From positions 1 through 43,276 of the forward strand of contig CANMVX010000032.1 in assembly GCA_947501115.1 (NCBI GenBank): a DNA stretch of 43,276 bases. The letters run 5' to 3'. The position numbers and the translations under genes were made by a program. Below the pieces are notes generated by a model. It was not told the DNA's origin and ran no database searches. It was given only the letters and a program-made list of their open reading frames with translations. This document shows, one piece after another, positions 17,625 through 25,890 of the stretch (positions within the stretch are counted from its first letter, which is position 1; every line of letters begins with the position of its first letter). The stretch is from Haliscomenobacteraceae bacterium. Its GTDB lineage: Bacteria > Bacteroidota > Bacteroidia > Chitinophagales > Saprospiraceae.

Positions 17625-19025
17625 TTAATACCCTAATATTTTCAGCATTTCATCTGAAGTTTGTTCTGGTCTTACCATTATGTCCACTAAGTTACCTAAT
17701 TCATCTCTATAAATCAAGATTTGTTTTGGGGAAGGAATCAAGCAGTGTTTTATTCCACCATAACCACTTATAGAATCCTGGTATGCTCCGGTATGAAAGA
17801 ATCCTAAATAAAGGGGTTCTGTATCATCGGGATCAATAGTTGGCAGATAAACCTGCGCCTGATTAACTTCCGCGTTATAATAATCGGAGTTATCACAACT
17901 TAACCCACCAATATTTACTCTTTGGTATTCATTTTTCCATTTATTAATCGGGAGCAGAATGAATCTTTCGCCAATGCCCCAGGTATCGGGAAGAGTGGTC
18001 ATCAAGGAATTGTCAATCATATACCATTTTTCGGCATCATTCTGTTGTTTTTGAGCTAAGGTCTCAAACACATTGGCCCCGGATTCACCCACGGTATATT
18101 TTCCAAATTCAGTAAAAATATCAGGCATTTCAACTTGTTCAGAAGCGCAGGCACTTTTTACATTATTAACGATCTCCCTAATCATGTATTTATAATCAAA
18201 TTCGAAACCCAGGGAATTTCTAATAGGCAGGCCTCCACCAATATTTATTGCATTTAGCGTTGGGCACAATTTTCTAAGGGAACAATACACTTTAAGTGCC
18301 TTTTTCAGCTCACCCCAATAATACAGCGTGTCTTTAATGCCTGTATCAACGAAAAAATGCAGCATTTTAAGTTCAAAGAGAGGATTATCTGCTATTTTTT
18401 CCTTGTAAAGCGGAATTACCTCTGAATTTCTTATACCCAATCGAGAGGTATAAAACTCAAAATTTGGTTCTTCCTCAGTGGCAACACGTAATCCAATTTT
18501 ACATTTTTTTGTAAAGTTATTGGCATAATAGGATAACTCTTCCACATTATCACAAACGGGGATTAAATTATCGAAGCTAGTGTTTATGAGTTCGACGATC
18601 CTTCTTTTGTAATGCTCTGGTTTGAATCCATTGCAAATAATATAATTATCGGGGTTAATCAAATTTCTTGCTGCCAACCTTTGTATCAGATCCAAATCAA
18701 AAGCTGACGATGTTTCCAGTTGAACATCATGTTGAAGAACCTCTTCTAAGACATGACTAAAATGATTACTTTTTGTACAGTAACTATAGTAATACCTACC
18801 CGTGTAACCCGATGCTTTGATTGCCCTGGTAAAAAGATTTTTTGCCTTCTTAATCTGTTCTCCTATTTTGGGAAGATAAAAAACTTTGAATGGCGTTCCA
18901 TACTTTTCTATAAGGTACTTTAATGGCACGCCATTAAATTCTAAATAACCATTGGAATCTATATCGAAACCCTCCTGTGGAAAGTAAAATGTCTGATCTA
19001 TAAGGTCAACATATCTGTTATTCAA
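17625..19025 (-). CDS. speA: Arginine decarboxylase, PLP alanine-racemase-fold type
   Basis: 466 aa, shorter than the roughly 650-aa E. coli SpeA but the common size for Bacteroidota homologues. It would convert arginine to agmatine, the first step of polyamine synthesis. The PLP lysine is in YYYSYCTKSNHF (Lys85), and the family features QLETSSAFDLDLIQRL, INIGGGLPIRNS and SYYNAEV-like C-terminal segments are present. The fold-III barrel precedes a C-terminal beta domain carrying CDNSDYY and GAYQD. Diaminopimelate or ornithine decarboxylase are alternatives within the superfamily, but the overall look matches the arginine group. It converges on glgP and diverges from the small membrane ORF at 19327; its promoter should lie in 19026-19200. 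Confidence 0.85.
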   Translation of the reverse strand: MNNRYVDLIDQTFYFPQEGFDIDSNGYLEFNGVPLKYLIEKYGTPFKVFYLPKIGEQIKKAKNLFTRAIKASGYTGRYYYSYCTKSNHFSHVLEEVLQHDVQLETSSAFDLDLIQRLAARNLINPDNYIICNGFKPEHYKRRIVELINTSFDNLIPVCDNVEELSYYANNFTKKCKIGLRVATEEEPNFEFYTSRLGIRNSEVIPLYKEKIADNPLFELKMLHFFVDTGIKDTLYYWGELKKALKVYCSLRKLCPTLNAINIGGGLPIRNSLGFEFDYKYMIREIVNNVKSACASEQVEMPDIFTEFGKYTVGESGANVFETLAQKQQNDAEKWYMIDNSLMTTLPDTWGIGERFILLPINKWKNEYQRVNIGGLSCDNSDYYNAEVNQAQVYLPTIDPDDTEPLYLGFFHTGAYQDSISGYGGIKHCLIPSPKQILIYRDELGNLVDIMVRPEQTSDEMLKILGY

Positions 19026-19326
19026 CGTATAAAAAATTTAGGATTAAAAATGGCTTTGAAAATGCAACTAAAAATAAGATTAATCCTTTCCTATCAAATA
19101 TTTTTTTTACCAAATAATTATTGGGAAAATGTGACTTATTCTTTTTTACTCGTCAAATAAGTGTTCAAAAATAATAAATATTCTGTTTAAACGACAAAAT
19201 ATACCTATATTTGCGAACTTATTTTGCTGATGATTAATTTTAATCTATTTTATTTGGTTAATTTTATTTGGCAAAATAAAGATTATTAATAATTATACAC
19301 TAAATATTTCTTTAAAAAGAATTTTG
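19026..19326. promoter_or_regulatory. 301-bp AT-rich intergenic region with divergent regulation
   Basis: No gene is seen here. On the plus strand there is a good Bacteroidota -7 box, TATATTTG, at 19206-19213, facing the small membrane ORF. Downstream of it are two 11-bp direct repeats, ATTTTATTTGG, at 19247-19257 and 19261-19271 (14-bp pitch). A 9-bp inverted pair TTATTTTGC/GCAAAATAA lies at 19219-19227 and 19271-19279. The leader of the small ORF is thus more than 100 nt long and repeat-rich. The first half should hold the promoter of the arginine decarboxylase on the minus strand; I could not pick a convincing box. Confidence 0.45.
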
Positions 19327-19506
19327 ATGATGGAAATGATGTTAAATCCCAAATCTTTATGGATGTTATGGATTCCTGCTGGAATGATTCTAGGTATTAC
19401 CGTTGGTTTATCCCTGGGTAGTATGGTGATTGGCATGCCTATGGGCATTGCGGCTATTTTATTAATAGCACATATTACACGTTCCCTAAACCGTATTTTC
19501 AATTAA
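19327..19506 (+). CDS. Small two-segment hydrophobic membrane peptide
   Basis: 59 aa from the ATG at 19327 (a second ATG is the next codon; a TTG lies before it). Sequence character: MMEMMLNPKSLW, a hydrophobic stretch from about residue 13 to 50 broken by Gly/Pro (GITVGLSLGSMVIGMPMGIAA), and a basic tail HITRSLNRIFN. Two short transmembrane helices rich in small residues and Met are plausible. Support for it being real is the plus-strand promoter box 114 bp upstream and a sensible charged C-terminus; against it is the lack of any known family. It stands alone, divergent from the decarboxylase. I do not assign a function. Confidence 0.5.
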   Translation: MMEMMLNPKSLWMLWIPAGMILGITVGLSLGSMVIGMPMGIAAILLIAHITRSLNRIFN

Positions 19507-19672
19507 TTAATCTCTTAGCAGATATTTAATTTTGTCCTAATAAAAGACAAATGCTTCCAGCCACATTATGTTTTGGAATGGGTACTAATCGGCGGTACCT
19601 AACAAAGCATGAGTGTGGCTGAGAAGCGTTCGTTTATGCACGATGAAAATGTTCTTTTGAATTTTTACTTCA
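19507..19672. other. Intergenic stretch containing a long imperfect hairpin
   Basis: Between the membrane peptide and a 49-aa minus-strand ORF. No coding potential is seen. The central part (19553-19627) is a long inverted repeat, described separately. The rest is AT-rich and featureless to my reading. Confidence 0.5.
19553..19627. repeat. 75-bp imperfect inverted repeat (structured DNA or RNA element)
   Basis: Outer arms GCTTC (19553-19557) and GAAGC (19623-19627); middle arms CAGCCACA (19558-19565) and TGTGGCTG (19614-19621); inner arms TTATG (19566-19570) and CATGA (19608-19612, one G-U pair); and a separate apical GGTAC/GTACC (19581-19585 and 19595-19599) with a 9-nt loop. Two single-base bulges (G19613, A19622) lie on the right arm only. 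No T-tract follows on the plus strand, so a simple terminator is less likely. It could be a structured RNA, a REP-like element or a recombination remnant. Confidence 0.6.
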
Positions 19673-19822
19673 TTACTTCTTTAAGTTCATACAGGAAAAC
19701 AAATTCCAACATAAATCGAACTCTCCATGAGGATTATTGCTACAAATCATAACATGTTTTCCATTTATTGGGAGAATTAGCTTTTCTTGAAATGCTATCT
19801 GATTAAATACTTGCCTTTTCAT
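19673..19822 (-). CDS. 49-aa ORF abutting the YhcG remnant
   Basis: ATG at 19822-19820 immediately follows the TAG of the YhcG/DUF1016 remnant (TAGATG), a coupling geometry typical of genuine operon neighbours. It encodes MKRQVFNQIAFQEKLILPIN, then GKHVMICSNNPHGEFDLCWN and a short tail ending LKK, stop at 19675-19673. It is soluble with a cysteine pair. I recognise no family. It may be a small companion gene or itself a fragment. Confidence 0.35.
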   Translation of the reverse strand: MKRQVFNQIAFQEKLILPINGKHVMICSNNPHGEFDLCWNLFSCMNLKK

Positions 19823-20647
19823 CTATTTAAATTTTTGTAATTCGTTTTCTAATTCAGCCACTATAGGCATATTACTTTGTAACTCTTCAGGCAGTTCATT
19901 GAAGGTAAATACGCTTATACTTAATGGTTTCATAATATCTCTAAATGCATATTCTACATCTAATGAATCTTTTGATTTACAAAGAATAATACCAATACTT
20001 GGTTGATCTATTTCTGTTTTCAATAAATCATCAACTGCTGAAAGATAGTAGTTCATTTTACCAGCAAATTCGGGTTCAAATTCGCCCATTTTTAGATCAA
20101 TTACCACATAGCAGTGCATGCGAGTGTGATAAAATAACAGGTCTATCCGCCTTTCTTTATTTCCAATTTGAAGCGGATATTGTCGACCAATACAAGCAAA
20201 ACCCTTGCCTAATTCCAATAAAAAATTAGTAATATTATCGGTTAAGTGTTTTTCTAATTCCAACTCTTGCACACCACTTTCCAATGTTAAGAAATCGAAT
20301 TTATAAGGATCTTTGAGTGTTTCTCTTGCGAGGTCACTTTGGGGTTTTGGCAGGGTATGCTCAAAATTATTTATTGACTTGCCTTGTCTTTGAAACAGAT
20401 TGCTCTTTATTTGAATTTGCAGTACATTCCTGCTCCAATTATTGAATATGGTTTGCTGAATGTAGAATAGCGCATCTTTTTCATGTTTGCAGTTACTAAG
20501 AATCACTTGGTGATGCCACCATGGGATTTTGACTAATATGGAATCGCTACTTAATATTCCAGCAGCTTGCTGTAATAATATATTTTCATCATCACTAAGT
20601 CTAGTTTGTAATATTCCCAAAAGGAACGGTAGCGCCTGGATAAACAT
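19823..20647 (-). pseudogene. YhcG/DUF1016-family PD-(D/E)XK nuclease remnant, N-terminus lost
   Basis: About 274 codons from the first in-frame ATG (20647); the frame opens at a TTG at 20668. From about residue 30 of the 20668-start reading it is a good DUF1016 protein: IPWWHHQVIL, FNNWSRNVLQIQI, then PKPQSDLARETLKDPYKFDFL. The nuclease core follows, with LELGKGFACIGRQYPL, RRIDLLFYH (Asp176) and CYVVIDLKMGEFEPEFAGKMNYYLSAVDD (Asp191, Lys193). Intact homologues have roughly 100 more N-terminal residues. Here those are replaced by an out-of-frame read of GH92 mannosidase sequence, so the first residues are an artefact of a junction near 20600-20640. In intact form these proteins are thought to take part in DNA processing or defence-linked functions. 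The C-terminal half is uninterrupted, so the loss may be recent. Confidence 0.8.
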
Positions 20648-20800
20648 AACCGTGTTGGGCAGTGCCAATAAAAGGGTTCACCTTCTTTAAAATAGTATTC
20701 TGTCCGGTTAATCCAATGAGGTAATAAAAAGTGAAAATCAGTACAAAAACACCATACCGGGCATCTTTTGAAAAAAAAGAGCGCAAGGATATCTTTTCAT
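20601..20800 (-). pseudogene. GH92 alpha-mannosidase N-terminal fragment
   Basis: Reading the minus strand from about 20786, the frame gives a hydrophobic signal-like stretch (YGVFVLIFTFYYLIGLTGQ) followed by VNPFIGTAQHGYVYPGATVP and FG. This is the highly conserved start of GH92 exo-alpha-mannosidases (NPFIGT..HGHTYPGATVPFG). It then stops at NITN. The only upstream ATG, at 20800, is one frame off, and the frames meet in a run of eight T on the minus strand, so a homopolymer frameshift also broke the start. The remaining 700 or so residues of a GH92 enzyme are absent and the YhcG remnant begins at the break. It was probably once part of the carbohydrate region to the right. Confidence 0.82.
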
Positions 20801-20845
20801 TGATTTAAATGTATTATTTTTCGATACTAAATTAATCATTTTATA

Positions 20846-22714
20846 ATGAATGTAAAAAAAATTATGAAGCCAATCCTGATTTGCCTCTTCTCGATGTTGA
20901 TTTTTCTATCGCCAGTACACAGTCAAAATATAGCCGAGTATGATGTAGTAGTCCTTGGTGGAGGAACCGGAGGAACGGCAGCGGGCATTCAAGCGGGAAG
21001 GCTTGGCGTTAAGACTTTGTTGGTTGAACCCTCTCCCTGGCTTGGTGGAATGCTTACAGCGGCCGGTGTTAGTGCTATTGATGGAAACAATAAAATGCCA
21101 GCAGGAATATGGGGAGAATTTCGTGAAAAATTAAGGAGTCACTATGGTGGTGCTAAAGCATTGGAAACAGGTTGGGTAAGTAATACGCATTTTGAACCTC
21201 ATGTTGGCGCCAGGATATTCGACGAAATGGCTGCGTCAGTAAAAATGCTGGAAGTTAAAAAAAGATCTACCTGGTCAAGCATTCGAAAAAAAGATAATAA
21301 ATGGCATATCAAAATTTTCGACGGAAAGACTAATTACCTGGTAAAATGTAAAATTCTCATTGATGGAACTGACTTAGGTGATGTTTTTGCTCAATTAAAA
21401 ACTCCGTTTGATGTAGGTATGGAATCGAAGGAAAAAACGGGTGAAAAAATGGGCTTAGCTACCGATTTGCCCATTATTCAAGATCTTACCTTCGTGGCCA
21501 TTTTAGCAGATTATGGGAAAGATGCGGATATGACCCTTCCAAAACCCAAAAATTATGATCCACAGGAATTTCATTGTTCCTGCAGAGATTTTTGTCCTGA
21601 AAAACCTAATTTGGTCACCTGCGAGCAGTTACTGTCCTATGCGAAACTACCCAATAATAAGTACTTGATAAACTGGCCCATTGAGGGCAATGATATGTTT
21701 CTTAACGTTATCAACATGTCTCAAAAAGAGCGTGAAAAAGCTTTTATAGCAGCTAAAGAAGTAACTTTACGTTTTATTTATTACATGCAAACGGAACTGG
21801 GTTTTAAACAGCTGGGGTTTGCAAAGGATGAGTATCCAACGCCCGATTATTTCCCATTTTTGCCTTATCACAGAGAAGGAAGAAGACTTCAAGGATTGGT
21901 TAGAATGGACGTCAACCACATTTTAGAACCCTTCAGGGAGGAATCTCCTTTATATAGAACGGGTATTGCTGTGGGAGACTACCCCATTGACCATCACCAC
22001 GACAAATACCCAAACGCGCCAGAGATTGATTTTCCTAAAGTACCCTCATTTTCCATCCCTTTTGGTGCCTTAATTCCTAAAGAAACAGAAGGACTTATTG
22101 TGGCAGACAAGCCCATTTCCGTTTCAAATATAGTCAATGGATCTACCCGATTACAACCCGCTGTATTACAAATTGGACAAGCTGCGGGAATTATTGGAGC
22201 CATTGCTGTAAAAAGGAATCTCCAGCCAGCCGAGGTAAATATCCGGGAAGTGCAACAAACGATACTTGATTGGAAAGGTTATCTTATGCCTTATTATGAT
22301 GTTCCGCCCGAAGACCCTCATTTTCAGGAAATAAACAGGGTTGGAGCAACTGGATTTATTCGAGGCGTTGGCGAGCCCTATTTATGGGCTAATAGAACCT
22401 GGTTTTATCCAGACTCCATCTACACAGGTAATGAGTTAAAAAAAGGCGCATCTGCCTTTGGTTTACCTCCCTTTTCATTAGAAGAAGGACCTATCACGCA
22501 GGGAAAACTTTGCGAGGTCCTATCACAGATAACTACTAAAGATTTAGCGGTTGTTGAAACGGAATTCAGAGGAGTTTGTGTTCAATTATCTCTAAAATAC
22601 AATAAAAATGAACCTATTTCCAGAAGAACCGCCGCTGTTGCCATCGATAGAATAGTGAATCCTTTCGCCGTTTATCCTATTAACAAACTTGGTAAAATCA
22701 TTAAACCAAAGTAA
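20846..22714 (+). CDS. Exported FAD-dependent oxidoreductase (FAD_oxidored family)
   Basis: 622 aa. A signal peptide of about 26 residues ends VHSQ. Directly after it comes the Rossmann dinucleotide motif DVVVLGGGTGGTAAGIQAGR (Gly38-Gly43 with Glu61 at the end of beta-2). The body matches the FAD_oxidored (PF12831) group often found in Bacteroidota and Planctomycetes carbohydrate loci and frequently misnamed xanthan lyase in automatic annotation. A second FAD-contact region is GLIVADKPISVSNIVNGSTR with LQIGQAAGIIGA. The substrate is unknown; oxidation of a sugar or polyol in the periplasm is inference. It is the first gene of a plus-strand group with the symporter and the DUF4434 gene. A second ATG seven codons in is possible. 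Confidence 0.88.
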   Translation: MNVKKIMKPILICLFSMLIFLSPVHSQNIAEYDVVVLGGGTGGTAAGIQAGRLGVKTLLVEPSPWLGGMLTAAGVSAIDGNNKMPAGIWGEFREKLRSHYGGAKALETGWVSNTHFEPHVGARIFDEMAASVKMLEVKKRSTWSSIRKKDNKWHIKIFDGKTNYLVKCKILIDGTDLGDVFAQLKTPFDVGMESKEKTGEKMGLATDLPIIQDLTFVAILADYGKDADMTLPKPKNYDPQEFHCSCRDFCPEKPNLVTCEQLLSYAKLPNNKYLINWPIEGNDMFLNVINMSQKEREKAFIAAKEVTLRFIYYMQTELGFKQLGFAKDEYPTPDYFPFLPYHREGRRLQGLVRMDVNHILEPFREESPLYRTGIAVGDYPIDHHHDKYPNAPEIDFPKVPSFSIPFGALIPKETEGLIVADKPISVSNIVNGSTRLQPAVLQIGQAAGIIGAIAVKRNLQPAEVNIREVQQTILDWKGYLMPYYDVPPEDPHFQEINRVGATGFIRGVGEPYLWANRTWFYPDSIYTGNELKKGASAFGLPPFSLEEGPITQGKLCEVLSQITTKDLAVVETEFRGVCVQLSLKYNKNEPISRRTAAVAIDRIVNPFAVYPINKLGKIIKPK

Positions 22715-22796
22715 GTCACCAAACAGCACAGCATTTGTCCTGCGTTTCTGGTTTTACTAAGATTTTTCGGTATTTTACCTCTAAAATAACAACATT

Positions 22797-24632
22797 ATGA
22801 AATTATCTGCCCTTGATTTAGGGATTGTCCTGATTTATCTTCTGGTCACCTTAATTTTTGGTTTCTGGATTGCAAAAAAGGCAAACACAAATATTAAATC
22901 TTACTTTTTAGGGGGAAATACTATTCCATGGTACTATTTAGGTCTGTCTAATGCATCGGGAATGTTTGATATTTCGGGAACTATGTGGACAGTCACCATA
23001 TTATTTGTTTACGGCTTAAAGAGCGCCTGGATTCCCTGGTTATGGCCCGTTTGGAATCAGGTTTTCGTCTTTATCTTTCTGGCGATCTGGTTACGACGGT
23101 CTGGTGTATTGACAGGTGCCCAATGGATAACTTTCAGGTTTGGCGAAGGAAAAGGAAGTCGATTATCACATATTATTGTAACTATATTTGCCATCATCAG
23201 TGTTTTCGGCTTCATCGCTTATTTTTTTGAAGGTATTGGAAAATTTGCTGCTATATTTTTTCCATGGGATATGTCTGCTACTCTTGGGCCCCTATCCATA
23301 ACGAGTGAACAGGGATACGCTTTAGTTATCATAGGAATTACTACTCTATACACTATTAAGGGAGGTATGTGGAGTGTAGTTGGTACTGAAGTACTGCAAT
23401 TTTTTATCATGACTATATCTTGTTTCGTTGTTGGCTATATTGCCTACACCTCCACAACTGGAGAAGCGATACAAAGCGCAACGCCAGCGGGATGGGATGA
23501 ATTATTTTTCGGGTGGAAACTGAATCTGGACTGGAGTCAATATTTAGATTCCGTAAATACAAAAATTGAAACTGACGGCTTTGAGTTATTTGGATTATTG
23601 ATTGGAATGATGATATTCAAGGGTATTTTTGCCAGTCTTGCTGGCCCGGTACCAAGTTACGATATGCAACGGATACTTTCCACAAGAACGGCAGGCGAAG
23701 CGGCAAAAATGAGTGCCCTAACTATTTTAGTTTTATATATACCAAGATATCTAATGGTTGCCGGTTTCGGCGTTTTAGGCGTTGTCTATTTGAAGCCTGA
23801 AATAGCCCAAATGGGTGCATCCATCGATTTTGAGCAAGTTCTGCCTATGGCTATGGAGAAATTTGTGCCTCACGGTTGGCGGGGATTATTATTAGCTGGG
23901 CTACTCGCTGCTTTTATGGGTACTTTCGCCGCATTTATAAATGCTGCACCGGCTTATTTGGTCAACGATTTATATAAAAAGTATATTAATCCAAATGCCT
24001 CTGAAAAAACTTATCTTCAATATAGTTACTTAGCAAGTATAGCCTTGGTCATCATAGGTATTATATTTGGATTTTTAGGGAACAGCATAAATACGCTTAC
24101 TTTATGGATAACTTCCGCACTATATGGAGGTTATGCGGCGGCGAATATGTTAAAATGGATTTGGTGGCGATTTAACGGATATGGCTATTTTGGAGGAATG
24201 TTAGCCGGTTTGATAGGAAGCACCTTTCTACCACTTCTTTTCCCCGATACACCCCCCATTTATTTATTTCCTATCCTTCTGATTTTTTCTTTAGCAGGGT
24301 GTTTTGCCGGCGTTTTATTGTACCCGGCAGAATCTGATGAAGTGCTAATACATTTTTATAAAAAAACACGTCCCTGGGGATTTTGGAAACCTGTGATTGC
24401 TAAAATTCAGCAACTTGACCCAACTTTTATTGGCAATAAAACCTTCAAAAAGGACTCCTTTAACGTGGTGATTGGCATCATCTGGCAAATGAGTCAAGTT
24501 GTTTTACCCATGTATTTTATGTTAAGACATAATATAGGGATTGCCGTAAGTCTTATTTTATTTTTACTTACCACTTATTTGCTTAAAATAAACTGGTTTG
24601 ACCGTATAGACGAAGAAGAAAAATTAATTTAA
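22797..24632 (+). CDS. Sodium:solute symporter (SSS family)
   Basis: 611 aa with about 13-15 hydrophobic segments. The SSS (PF00474) features are the N-terminal LDLGIVLIYLLVTLIFGFWIAKK, SYFLGGNTIPWYYLGLSNASG, and a GTMWTV region corresponding to the sodium-site helices. FKGIFASLAGPVPSYDMQRILSTR matches the helix TM8-type QR motif. It should import a small solute with sodium across the inner membrane. Together with the FAD oxidoreductase upstream (82 bp) and DUF4434 downstream (3 bp) the likely cargo is a sugar or sugar acid released from the polysaccharide, which is inference. No sign of truncation. Confidence 0.92.
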   Translation: MKLSALDLGIVLIYLLVTLIFGFWIAKKANTNIKSYFLGGNTIPWYYLGLSNASGMFDISGTMWTVTILFVYGLKSAWIPWLWPVWNQVFVFIFLAIWLRRSGVLTGAQWITFRFGEGKGSRLSHIIVTIFAIISVFGFIAYFFEGIGKFAAIFFPWDMSATLGPLSITSEQGYALVIIGITTLYTIKGGMWSVVGTEVLQFFIMTISCFVVGYIAYTSTTGEAIQSATPAGWDELFFGWKLNLDWSQYLDSVNTKIETDGFELFGLLIGMMIFKGIFASLAGPVPSYDMQRILSTRTAGEAAKMSALTILVLYIPRYLMVAGFGVLGVVYLKPEIAQMGASIDFEQVLPMAMEKFVPHGWRGLLLAGLLAAFMGTFAAFINAAPAYLVNDLYKKYINPNASEKTYLQYSYLASIALVIIGIIFGFLGNSINTLTLWITSALYGGYAAANMLKWIWWRFNGYGYFGGMLAGLIGSTFLPLLFPDTPPIYLFPILLIFSLAGCFAGVLLYPAESDEVLIHFYKKTRPWGFWKPVIAKIQQLDPTFIGNKTFKKDSFNVVIGIIWQMSQVVLPMYFMLRHNIGIAVSLILFLLTTYLLKINWFDRIDEEEKLI

Positions 24633-24635
24633 ATC

Positions 24636-25565
24636 ATGCACATTACAGGCACTTTTCTTGACGAAATAAGTCATGATATACCCCACCAAAACTGGAGTCA
24701 GAAGGAGTGGGACAAAGATTTCCAGCACATGAAAGCAATGGGTATTGACACCGTTATACTCATTCGCTGCGGTTACAGACGTTGGATTACCTACCCCTCA
24801 AAGGTATTAAAAGAGAGAGAAGGCGCCTATTCGCCACCTATTGATCTCGTTGAAATGTACCTTACCTTAGCAGAAAAATATGGATTTTCATTTTATTTCG
24901 GTTTATATGATTCTGGGAAATATTGGTGGGATAAAGGCGATTTTGCGAGCGAAATTGACATAAACTTAAGGGTAGTTGATGAAGTGTGGCAGTTGTATGG
25001 ACATTTTCCAGCGTTTAAAGGTTGGTATCTAAGTCAGGAGGTAAGCCGAAAAACAGGAAAAATTATATCCCTTTATCAAGATTTAGGCCGTCGTGTTAAA
25101 GATATATCTAATGGGTTACCCACTTTAATATCGCCCTATATCGATGGAAAAAAAGCTATTTTAGCTCAGGAAAGTTCGTTGATAAAGAATGACGCAGTGA
25201 GTTTGAAACAACACGAAGAAGAGTGGAACGAAATATTTGATGGTATTAAGGAGGTTGTTGATATTGTAGCTTTTCAAGACGGACATGCCGATTACGATGA
25301 ATTAGCCGATTACTTTTATGTGAACAAATTATTGGCAGACCGTTATGGAATGCGTTGCTGGACCAATGCAGAAAGTTTTGATCGCGATATGCCCATCAAG
25401 TTTTTACCCATCAAATGGGAAAAATTAAAACTAAAATTGGAGGCGGCACAAAAAGCAGGGGTTGAAAAAGCCATTACCTTCGAATTCTCCCATTTTATGA
25501 GTCCCCAAAGTGCTTATCCGCAAGCTGGTCATTTGTATAACAGATATATGGAATGGAAAAAATAA
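24636..25565 (+). CDS. DUF4434 TIM-barrel protein, cytoplasmic
   Basis: 309 aa. Homologous to DUF4434 (PF14488), a putative glycoside-hydrolase-like barrel: ITGTFLDEISHDIPHQNWS at the start, MGIDTVILIRCGYRRW, FYFGLYDSGKYWW, FKGWYLSQEV (the Glu is a candidate catalytic residue in this position), IVAFQDGHAD. Many family members are exported, but this one begins directly with the barrel and no signal peptide is seen. The start ATG lies three bases after the symporter stop, so it is translationally linked to transport and probably acts on the imported compound. The reaction is not known. Confidence 0.78.
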   Translation: MHITGTFLDEISHDIPHQNWSQKEWDKDFQHMKAMGIDTVILIRCGYRRWITYPSKVLKEREGAYSPPIDLVEMYLTLAEKYGFSFYFGLYDSGKYWWDKGDFASEIDINLRVVDEVWQLYGHFPAFKGWYLSQEVSRKTGKIISLYQDLGRRVKDISNGLPTLISPYIDGKKAILAQESSLIKNDAVSLKQHEEEWNEIFDGIKEVVDIVAFQDGHADYDELADYFYVNKLLADRYGMRCWTNAESFDRDMPIKFLPIKWEKLKLKLEAAQKAGVEKAITFEFSHFMSPQSAYPQAGHLYNRYMEWKK

Positions 25566-25590
25566 ATACCTTAATTTTAACTAATTTTGG

Positions 25591-25890
25591 ATGAAAAACA
25601 TTCTAATGGATTATTTGTCTATCGCGAAAAATATAGTACTTAAACATATTGATGTCCAAAATTACAAAGTTTTTATTTTCGGAAGCAGAGCAGTTGGAAA
25701 TGTCTCAAAGTTCAGTGATCTCGATATAGGTGTCATAGGAACAAAACCCTTAGATCCAAGAACTATTTTTGAGATGGAACACGAACTAGAGGAAAGCCTT
25801 GTCCCTTATAAGGTCGATATCGTTGATTTTTTCAATGTGGATGAAGCTTTCAAAAAAATGGCCTTAAAAAAAATAATTGAATGGAGCTGA
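25591..25890 (+). CDS. mntA: MntA-type minimal nucleotidyltransferase antitoxin
   Basis: 99 aa. It carries the MNT motif GSX10DXD exactly: Gly31-Ser32, Asp43, Asp45 in FGSRAVGNVSKFSDLDIGV. The size and the following HEPN gene identify an MntA/HepT toxin-antitoxin pair (type VII), where MntA AMPylates the toxin. The stop overlaps the hepT start by 10 bp. It lies 25 bp after the DUF4434 stop. The pair sits inside the carbohydrate region and is not functionally related to it as far as the sequence shows. Confidence 0.9.
   Translation: MKNILMDYLSIAKNIVLKHIDVQNYKVFIFGSRAVGNVSKFSDLDIGVIGTKPLDPRTIFEMEHELEESLVPYKVDIVDFFNVDEAFKKMALKKIIEWS

Noticed and set aside
19553-19640. Possible integron attC site, because of one-sided bulges and the string ACCTAAC at 19597-19603.
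   Set aside because: The opposing GTTRRRY box is not present and the AAC string lies inside the hairpin rather than at its end; no integrase or cassette array is visible.
19823-20668. Intact 281-aa YhcG nuclease.
   Set aside because: The first 20-30 residues are an out-of-frame read of GH92 sequence and the family's N-terminal domain is missing.
20846-22714. Xanthan lyase naming for the FAD enzyme.
   Set aside because: The protein has a clear Rossmann FAD motif and no lyase domain; the label is a known misannotation.
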